Source: UM-FILTER-42-14 sp964586055 (GTDB taxonomy: Bacteria; Patescibacteriota; Microgenomatia; UBA1400; PJMF01). From it: DNA of 38,489 bases. The stretch lies in contig CAZPFX010000008.1 of assembly GCA_964586055.1 (NCBI GenBank), positions 1-38,489 of the forward strand, in the 5' to 3' direction. The translations under genes were made by a program, and so were the position numbers. Of the stretch, positions 33,270 to 38,489 are shown piece after piece (positions within the stretch are counted from its first letter, which is position 1; each line of letters starts with the position of its first letter). The notes under the pieces were generated by a model. It did not search any database. It saw only the letters and a list, made by a program, of their open reading frames with translations, and had not been told where the DNA came from.

Positions 33270-34239
33270 AATTGAATAAGTATCCCATCAAAATAATACC
33301 GATCGTAGTAATGCCAAAAAACGTCACCAAAAGTGGCCACTTCAGAATTTTTTTAAGCATCAGCGCCTCTGGGATAGATAAAGTCACAGTTGCTGTCATG
33401 AAAGCTAGAGAGGTTCCCATTGGTACACCCTTGTTCACGAGAGCCTCAATAATCGGAATAATGCTGATCGAGTTTGCATAAAGTGGCATTCCAACTAAAG
33501 CGGCAGCTGGAACAGCCCACCAACTTTTCTGTGACAGAACATTTGTTATAAGTGACTCAGGTACAAATCCATGTATTAAGGCGCCTAAGGTTACTCCCAA
33601 AATCACATAAGGATAAATCTTTTTGGTAATATCCCACATCTCACTTGTCCAAAGCTTCCACTTTTCTCCCCATGGAATGCTCTGGCTCTGATATTTTTGT
33701 TGTAAGTGTTTTTTTCCAGCAAAACTAAGAATTTCTGGTTGAATAAACCTTTCCATTTTCAGTCTTTGAATAATTAGACCACCAACAACAGCAATACCAA
33801 CTCCAAGTAAATTATAAATAATTGTTGTAGATAAGCCAAATACACTCGGGAAAATAAACAGTGATGATTCATTCACTAATGGCGAGGCAATCAGAAAGGA
33901 AAACGTCACTCCCAGTGGAATTCCGGCAGAAAGAAAGCCCATAAAAAGAGGAATCGAGGAGCAAGAGCAAAACGGTGTGATCACGCCAAGAAATGCCGCC
34001 AAAACGTACTGAGCCCCATACCAACGTTTTTGACTTAGTAAATCTCTAACTCTCTCCATCGGAAAATAAAAGCGAGTTATAGCCATGAAGTAATTAATGA
34101 CTACAAGAAGAATGCTAATTTTTAGAACATCATAAATCCAAAAATCCAGCGCTCCTCCCAAATAACTTTCGTGCGCGAGTCCTATCCATTTATAAGTGAC
34201 TAAGTCGGCAAAAAATTGAAATGGCGAAAAAACATCCAT
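33262..34239 (-). CDS. Permease of the ArsP/DUF318 type
   Basis: Protein of 325 residues with about eight predicted membrane helices. The hallmark GVITPFCSCSSIPLFMGFLS, followed by AGIPLGVTFSFLIASPLVNE, is the conserved core of the ArsP_1/DUF318 permease family. The two cysteines in CSCSS are kept. Characterised members export organoarsenicals, but many are uncharacterised. It ends a three-gene operon behind two thioredoxin-fold proteins, which suggests that substrate handling or the conserved cysteines depend on thiol redox state. Confidence 0.85.
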   Translation of the reverse strand: MDVFSPFQFFADLVTYKWIGLAHESYLGGALDFWIYDVLKISILLVVINYFMAITRFYFPMERVRDLLSQKRWYGAQYVLAAFLGVITPFCSCSSIPLFMGFLSAGIPLGVTFSFLIASPLVNESSLFIFPSVFGLSTTIIYNLLGVGIAVVGGLIIQRLKMERFIQPEILSFAGKKHLQQKYQSQSIPWGEKWKLWTSEMWDITKKIYPYVILGVTLGALIHGFVPESLITNVLSQKSWWAVPAAALVGMPLYANSISIIPIIEALVNKGVPMGTSLAFMTATVTLSIPEALMLKKILKWPLLVTFFGITTIGIILMGYLFNFI

Positions 34240-34242
34240 GGA

Positions 34243-34500
34243 TTACTTGCTAGAAGTTGCTTTATGAATGGCTTCTTTGATTTTTTCAATGTCTGACGTA
34301 AGACCAATCATGGCGATTTTATCTTCAACGACCAAGACAGGACTACTCATGGCCCCGAGCTCTATGATTCTCTGTGTACCCTCTACGCCAGTTAGATACT
34401 CAAGCTCAAAATCATCGCCAAGCTCTGCCACAGCTTTTTTTGTGATTTCGTACAGTTTTTTACACGTAGGACAACCAGATCCTAGGACTTGAATTTTCAT
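34243..34500 (-). CDS. Small redox-active disulfide protein
   Basis: Protein of 85 residues with a thioredoxin/glutaredoxin-like fold. The active site is Cys10-Pro-Thr-Cys13 near the N-terminus (VLGSGCPTCKKL), and the cis-proline is in MSSPVLVVEDK. This matches the family often annotated as small redox-active disulfide protein 2. It is cytoplasmic. The start overlaps the upstream thioredoxin gene by 4 bases, and the permease follows after 3 bases, so the three are one operon. Confidence 0.85.
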   Translation of the reverse strand: MKIQVLGSGCPTCKKLYEITKKAVAELGDDFELEYLTGVEGTQRIIELGAMSSPVLVVEDKIAMIGLTSDIEKIKEAIHKATSSK

Positions 34501-34943
34501 ATTTTTTCTAACAAATTATCGAGTCCACCGCCCACCCAGCGAGTGACCTCTTTACCATCGGAATCAAGAACAATTAAAGTATGTTGGGTTGTAACACCAT
34601 ATTTATTATTCATGGCCGTGTCATTATCATAGTCCACTTTTAGAATAGTGACATCTCTCGGAACATCCTGAATTCGCTCAACAATCTCATCTTCTAATTG
34701 AGAGCAAGTCTGACACCAATTAGTAGCCGCGAAAAAAAGAATTGAGCGACCTTTCGCCCTGGTATTAACTAACATTGCTTCAGAGTAATCAATATAACTG
34801 CCAATATCCATTGATAGCTCTGGCTGAGTTAATTCTAGAGGAGAATCCTCCATTTCAGATTCTTTAGTACCTATCTTAAAAAACAAAAATCCTGCGAACA
34901 CTAAAATTAGGAGAATGATAATATATTTTTTTGATGATTTCAT
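34497..34943 (-). CDS. Membrane-anchored thioredoxin-like protein
   Basis: Protein of 148 residues. A basic start followed by one hydrophobic helix (residues about 7-23) suggests a membrane anchor or signal sequence, so the domain would face outside. The thioredoxin domain has the active site Asn-Trp-Cys77-Gln-Thr-Cys80 and a cis-proline-type region near TTQHTLIVLDSDGKEV. It heads the redox/permease operon; the -10 TAGAAT ends 8 bases before the ATG. Confidence 0.85.
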   Translation of the reverse strand: MKSSKKYIIILLILVFAGFLFFKIGTKESEMEDSPLELTQPELSMDIGSYIDYSEAMLVNTRAKGRSILFFAATNWCQTCSQLEDEIVERIQDVPRDVTILKVDYDNDTAMNNKYGVTTQHTLIVLDSDGKEVTRWVGGGLDNLLEKI

Positions 34944-34951
34944 AATTACTC

Positions 34952-34957
34952 ATTCTA
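34952..34957 (-). promoter_or_regulatory. -10 box of the redox/permease operon
   Basis: TAGAAT ends 8 bases before the ATG at 34943. No ribosome site and no clear -35. Confidence 0.5.
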
Positions 34958-35007
34958 ACAGCTATCTGCATCTTTAAAACAATGATCATTAAGTAGTTAT
35001 ATTTAGG

Positions 35008-35013
35008 TACAAT
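35008..35013 (+). promoter_or_regulatory. -10 box of the clan-CD peptidase gene
   Basis: TACAAT ends 6 bases before the ATG at 35020. No ribosome site; the -35 is unclear. Confidence 0.5.
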
Positions 35014-35019
35014 AGAAAT

Positions 35020-36798
35020 ATGTCTGTCGGTCTACGTCTACCAAACTACGATGTCCCCCCACCCCTCGCTGGAGAGAACTGGAAGATCCCATCTCCCGAA
35101 CAGCAAGATTTTAATGATCTGTGCAATACAAGCCATCATGTGAATTTTGGGGAGGCTATGGAGATACCCCCATCTTCCGAACAAGATCCAACCACTTTTC
35201 TTACAATCGACATAACACAAGAAATGGTAGATAGAGGTGAAAAAGTAACCTTAGCGCTATTCCAAGGAGGAGCCATAGATACCTTTCAGTACTGTGATGA
35301 TGACTATATCCCATTTGGAGCTAATGAGGGGGGTTCTAATACAAAAATAGAGTTTCAACCACCCAAATCAGGCCAGATGCTTGTGGGAATTTCAAGATCT
35401 GATGGAAACACAACCGTAGGTCTTTATCATACGGACGATAAAAAATATATTGACCCCGAAGTAGGCGTGGTCGGTTTGCCAAAAAAAATATTTAGTGGAG
35501 ATTCATTAAGTCCAAACGTAGAAATAATCTATGGCGAAGGAGGAATGTGCACAATATTTACAGATGGCTCCTCGCTTCTAGGAACAGACAGTGTTCATTT
35601 TGAAATTTTTGATTCAACAATTCAGAAAACAATTCCAATTGAGATTCTCTTATCAGAAGGTGAAAATCTACAGTATTCATTTTATACACTTTGTAAAACA
35701 GGTATTAAAGTCACAACAATTTTAAAACAAATAGAAAATAATCGTCTCGTATTTTTGCCAATTGTTACTAACTACATTGTTGAGCCAGAAACAACTCCAA
35801 CCCCCACACGTTCTCCAACACCTACGCCTACACCGAGGCCAACTCCTATATATGAGGAGTCTACAAGTAATGTCGTCCAGGTTGTCCTAGTTGCAGCAAA
35901 CACCGAGCAGGAATCTCTTGCACCAGATATGACCTTTATCCAGAAAATGTGGTATTTAGTTGCTAGAAAATATTTCGGACTTTCTCCTGCAGAAATAGTT
36001 GTTTTTGCCGGAATGGACAATGACTATGATGAAGATGGGTTCGAAGATGTTGATATCACTATCCCAAAAAAAGATGAGCTATTAGGGCAAGTTGAGAAGT
36101 CAGTTTCCAACCTTGATGATCCTGAGAAAGCCTTACTTTTTGCTCTATCATCGCATGGAGTAAATGAAGGTTTTTGGTTAAACCATCTGCGGTACTCTCC
36201 GGAATACTTTGTAAAATGGCAAGAATTCATAGAAGCTATTGCTAGAGCTGGAAATTTATCATCCGGAAAAATTGTCATTGTTGCTGGAGAGTGCGATTCG
36301 GGTGCGCTAGTTGAAAAACTAGCCGAGTATATAAAACAGAATGGACAAATAGGAAACTTGCAATTTTATATTGTCACTGCATCCAGAAGTAGCCAGTGGG
36401 CATACACGTATCAAATAGGAGACGAATATATAACCTTCGATTCACTAGTAGCGATCTATCTTTCACAAGGCATGGATCCCTATGACGCAATCGCCAAAGC
36501 TAATGATGTCATGGAACAAGGTCGGAATGGAAACACACAAAACGGTCAGTTGCTAATTCCGAGCTTAGTAGGTCCAGGAGATATTACGGAACCTCTTTCC
36601 ATACCGGGAATACAAGACTCTATACGCCTAGCTTTGAGAAATGCAATGGTGCCAGATGACGGCTTTGTTCCAGATCCAACGACAAGGGCTACTAATGTAA
36701 ATAACGCCGTAACATCTGGAACCTTTAAACCTGTAGACAGAAATAGTCGTAGGGATCAATTGAAAAGCGATAGATCTAGATCTCAACAGCCAAGATAG
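35020..36798 (+). CDS. Clan CD (C13/caspase-like) cysteine peptidase
   Basis: Protein of 592 residues. Residues about 60-150 look like a beta-rich domain reminiscent of bacterial pre-peptidase C-terminal domains. A Thr-Pro linker (about 256-276) leads to the C-terminal catalytic half. There, an EF-hand-like loop D333-x-D335-x-D337-x-D339-G340 is followed by a putative catalytic His379 in ALSSHGVNEG and Cys425 in VAGECDSGAL. The HG plus E-C-x-S-G arrangement is that of legumain-type C13 and related caspase-fold peptidases. Calcium binding is inferred from the loop. No signal peptide or membrane helix is visible, and an in-frame stop lies shortly upstream, which is odd for such an architecture. 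The exact family is not settled. Confidence 0.7.
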   Translation: MSVGLRLPNYDVPPPLAGENWKIPSPEQQDFNDLCNTSHHVNFGEAMEIPPSSEQDPTTFLTIDITQEMVDRGEKVTLALFQGGAIDTFQYCDDDYIPFGANEGGSNTKIEFQPPKSGQMLVGISRSDGNTTVGLYHTDDKKYIDPEVGVVGLPKKIFSGDSLSPNVEIIYGEGGMCTIFTDGSSLLGTDSVHFEIFDSTIQKTIPIEILLSEGENLQYSFYTLCKTGIKVTTILKQIENNRLVFLPIVTNYIVEPETTPTPTRSPTPTPTPRPTPIYEESTSNVVQVVLVAANTEQESLAPDMTFIQKMWYLVARKYFGLSPAEIVVFAGMDNDYDEDGFEDVDITIPKKDELLGQVEKSVSNLDDPEKALLFALSSHGVNEGFWLNHLRYSPEYFVKWQEFIEAIARAGNLSSGKIVIVAGECDSGALVEKLAEYIKQNGQIGNLQFYIVTASRSSQWAYTYQIGDEYITFDSLVAIYLSQGMDPYDAIAKANDVMEQGRNGNTQNGQLLIPSLVGPGDITEPLSIPGIQDSIRLALRNAMVPDDGFVPDPTTRATNVNNAVTSGTFKPVDRNSRRDQLKSDRSRSQQPR

Positions 36799-37398
36799 CT
36801 AGGGGGCCCACACCATCACAATTTTTCCTCTTTCATTGGAATCAGAGACCTGAGTAAAAAGAGTGTTATAAGTATTAACAGCAGCTAGATTAGTTTCAGA
36901 AGTTTCTAACCAAAATCCATTGCTGCCTGCTGCGCGATAATCATCAGATTTCATGTAGGCTGACAGAGTGATATCCGTTATCTTTTTGGCAAGACCTTTC
37001 CCTCTGGCTTTTCCATAAAGTCTTATTGCAAAAGTCACTCCGTATAAGTCAGTATCAAGATCTTCAAATTCAGGTTTAAGAGTTACGGTGGGAAAAGCTT
37101 TTTTTCCAAACCATACAATACCTAATAGATTTCCCTCGCTATCCGTTATTGAATAAATTGAACGACCGCTCCTGAGCCAGTCATCATACGCCTCTCTGTT
37201 CTCGAATCTGTGGGGGTCAGATGTATTTTTGCCAACTAACTCATCAGTATTAGCGTAATCAATTAGTTGCTCAATTTGTTTCTCGGCTAATCCTTCATTA
37301 ATAGATAACTGACCCAGGTCGTCAGTTGTAACTTCACAATTTTTAGACAAGTCGGTGCTAGGATATTGGCCTTTTTTCTCAGGAGATACGTTTGACAT
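36799..37398 (-). CDS. GNAT family acetyltransferase
   Basis: Protein of 199 residues. The N-terminal 60 residues are unrecognised. The rest fits a GNAT fold: IYSITDSEGNLLGIVWFGKK (strands), then the acetyl-CoA loop in RLYGKARGKGLAKKITDITL (R-x-x-G-x-G/A type), then WLETSETNLAAVNTYNTLF, which is typical of the final helix and strand. The substrate is unknown. Its stop abuts the peptidase stop with no gap, and its -10 ends 7 bases before the ATG. Confidence 0.8.
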   Translation of the reverse strand: MSNVSPEKKGQYPSTDLSKNCEVTTDDLGQLSINEGLAEKQIEQLIDYANTDELVGKNTSDPHRFENREAYDDWLRSGRSIYSITDSEGNLLGIVWFGKKAFPTVTLKPEFEDLDTDLYGVTFAIRLYGKARGKGLAKKITDITLSAYMKSDDYRAAGSNGFWLETSETNLAAVNTYNTLFTQVSDSNERGKIVMVWAP

Positions 37399-37405
37399 GG
37401 TGTGA

Positions 37406-37411
37406 ATTATA
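37406..37411 (-). promoter_or_regulatory. -10 box of the GNAT gene
   Basis: Perfect TATAAT ends 7 bases before the ATG at 37398. No clear -35. Confidence 0.55.
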
Positions 37412-37516
37412 CACTTTGGAGTTTTAACTAATGATCAGCAAATGCAAAATTGATTTTATATATTGATATATAGAGGAATTCGAATCATAATACGTGGTTG
37501 AGATCCTATAATATGT

Positions 37517-37522
37517 TATAAT
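37517..37522 (+). promoter_or_regulatory. -10 box of the deoxyribosyltransferase-like gene
   Basis: Perfect TATAAT ends 6 bases before the ATG at 37529. A second TATAAT lies 10 bases upstream (37507-37512). No ribosome site. Confidence 0.55.
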
Positions 37523-37528
37523 TGTTAT

Positions 37529-37963
37529 ATGAGAGAAACCGATAAAAAAATATTCGTGGCTTACAAATTAACGGGCTCAGACAAAGCTGAGCTTCAGTCG
37601 CAGCTTGAATCAATTACAGATGTAATTCATGCTTTGGGTTACCAAACATTTGTTTTCTGGCGTGATGTGCAGAATTGGGAGCATTCAACAAATCTTTCTC
37701 CAAAAGAAATAATAACTCGAGCCCTGGAAGAACTTAGAAAGTGTGACATTCTTTTAGCACTAGTGGCCAACTCTGAAGGAAGTGAAGGTATGCAACTTGA
37801 GATTGGTGCAGCACTAGCTTTAAATATGAAATTGGTATTAGCAATACAAAAGGATTTTGAAGAAAAATTCATGAGATATACTCGTTCACAAGCTGATAAA
37901 ACTATTGTGTATTCTGACGAATCAGATTTACTAAGTAAACTTTCAGATCTAGCTCTTGAGTAA
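37529..37963 (+). CDS. Nucleoside 2-deoxyribosyltransferase-like protein
   Basis: Protein of 144 residues. The N-terminus KKIFVAYKLTGSDKAEL, the CDILLALVANSEGSEG block (Asp73) and MQLEIGAALALNMKLVLAI with Glu91 follow the layout of the nucleoside 2-deoxyribosyltransferase family, in which the glutamate attacks the sugar. The same fold is shared with DUF/TIR-like NAD-processing proteins, so the substrate could be a nucleoside, a nucleotide or NAD-like. It is cytoplasmic. The transcript would be leaderless. An open frame of 34 codons continues in the same frame after its TAA stop. Confidence 0.72.
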   Translation: MRETDKKIFVAYKLTGSDKAELQSQLESITDVIHALGYQTFVFWRDVQNWEHSTNLSPKEIITRALEELRKCDILLALVANSEGSEGMQLEIGAALALNMKLVLAIQKDFEEKFMRYTRSQADKTIVYSDESDLLSKLSDLALE

Positions 37964-37966
37964 TCT

Positions 37967-38071
37967 GTGACCCTTCGTATTCCGCATCCGAACCAAATTA
38001 TTGCTAATCTAGTAGATCTTTTCAGTACGTTCGCTCCAGATATGAGACAACTTGGGTTTGTTACTGCCTAA
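37967..38071 (+). other. Possible 34-codon ORF or remnant
   Basis: A GTG at 37967 opens 34 codons (GTG-ACC-CTT to GCC-TAA) in the same frame as the preceding gene, 3 bases after its stop. The translation includes IPHPNQIIANLVDLFSTF and PDMRQLGFVTA, which reads like a real protein segment. It has no ribosome site. It could be a small gene, a broken former C-terminal extension or chance. Confidence 0.25.
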
Positions 38072-38111
38072 GGGGAATCGAAGTTAGAAAAGGTTTATAT
38101 TTGTAAATACT

Positions 38112-38441
38112 CTATGAAAGTTGTCTAGGATTTATCATAATAGTTATTCCAAATGTAGCAGAGCTGTCTAACCCAACAATCTTTATTGGTACTTGAGTTG
38201 CACTTGAGTCGCTACCTTTCATTTCATATATTATTTCCGTACCCACTTCAAGTTTTTTACCTTGATAGTAAAAAGCATCATCTTTCTGTTGAAGATCTTC
38301 AGTGCCCAAACCCACTGTGCAGACTACTTCAGAGCCTCGTGCTGCGTTATCATGAGCAATTTTTACAATTCTGTCTAATGTAAAACCAACATTGCTTTGA
38401 TAGATTTGATCGGGTTGTATCGAACCAATTAAATCGCTCAT
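38112..38441 (-). CDS. Hypothetical protein
   Basis: Protein of 109 residues that I do not recognise. It has no signal peptide or membrane helix. The first part (about 1-60) is helix- then strand-like; the second half is strand-rich with glycines (KLEVGTEIIYEMKGSD, VPIKIVGLDSSATFGITI). There is no good ribosome site; a possible -10 AATAAT lies 18 bases before the ATG. It faces the deoxyribosyltransferase-like gene with a 148-bp gap. The protein may belong with genes beyond the window edge. Confidence 0.5.
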   Translation of the reverse strand: MSDLIGSIQPDQIYQSNVGFTLDRIVKIAHDNAARGSEVVCTVGLGTEDLQQKDDAFYYQGKKLEVGTEIIYEMKGSDSSATQVPIKIVGLDSSATFGITIMINPRQLS

Positions 38442-38489
38442 GTTCTCAGCATTGAAAATTATTTGAGTAAACTTAATTTTTCTTGCTTT

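Noticed and set aside
35083..35190. Short imperfect repeat near the start of the peptidase gene (ATCCCATCTCCCGAACA and a later similar copy)
   Set aside because: About 20 bases with changes and indels; it encodes a repeated Pro-rich I-P-x-x-E-Q segment and is more likely low complexity than a functional element.
1..38489. Alternative genetic code with UGA read as Gly or Trp
   Set aside because: Conserved proteins end at TGA at normal lengths (for example the transketolase N-terminal subunit), and none of the long genes contains an internal UGA.
1..38489. CRISPR array, insertion sequence, phage genes or attachment site
   Set aside because: No spaced direct repeats, transposase or integrase motifs, or terminal inverted repeats were seen. 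The only short tandem repeat is the 11-bp set before fic.

Overview
This 38.5 kb window is a compact bacterial chromosome segment, most likely from a Candidate Phyla Radiation (Patescibacteria) genome. Saccharibacteria or a neighbouring lineage is plausible, but I cannot fix the phylum from this stretch. The reasons are very short intergenic gaps, many overlapping genes, single-domain or split enzymes (a GlmU N-terminal domain alone, a two-subunit transketolase), fermentative carbon metabolism (pyruvate kinase, lactate dehydrogenase) and a bS21-like ribosomal protein. TGA acts as a stop, so the UGA-glycine code of Gracilibacteria/Absconditabacteria does not apply. No gap without a gene exceeds 300 bases; the longest (4820-5048) holds a large terminator-like hairpin and perhaps a small RNA.

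Layout. 1-5 kb: tRNA-Arg(UCU), a nucleotidyltransferase, pyruvate kinase with a small YtxH-like protein, a coiled-coil protein, bS21, a HIT protein and a DHH-like phosphoesterase. 5-14 kb (minus strand): a tightly packed lysS-serS-secA-prs-proS operon, in which LysRS carries an extra C-terminal HD-hydrolase domain. 14-21 kb: greA, then a complete F1Fo ATP synthase operon atpBEFHAGDC whose delta subunit looks like two copies of the delta C-terminal domain. 21-26 kb: a membrane protein with a LytR_C domain, tRNA-Lys(UUU), mutM, ldh and split transketolase. 26-32 kb (plus strand): an intracellular alpha-glucan cluster of a GT4 glycosyltransferase, a GH57 enzyme, a GH15 glucoamylase and a BadF/NagK-type sugar kinase. 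32-38.5 kb is more accessory: a DUF1599 protein, a Fic protein behind three 11-bp repeats, a thioredoxin/redox-disulfide/permease operon, a clan-CD (C13/caspase-like) peptidase, a GNAT acetyltransferase, a nucleoside deoxyribosyltransferase-like protein and an unknown protein.

How the genes fit together. Glucan breakdown would give glucose, which the kinase could phosphorylate. Transketolase, pyruvate kinase and lactate dehydrogenase suggest a fermentative glycolysis/pentose-phosphate scheme. The ATP synthase may use or maintain the proton gradient.

A recurring signal is that most genes that begin a transcription unit have a -10 hexamer ending only 6-10 bases before the ATG and no Shine-Dalgarno sequence. 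Several genes inside operons instead have a good AGGAG-type site. This points to widespread leaderless transcripts for first genes. The features most worth a second look are the duplicated-domain AtpH, the leaderless architecture, the LysRS-HD fusion, the repeat-covered Fic promoter and the peptidase/transferase cluster at the right end.
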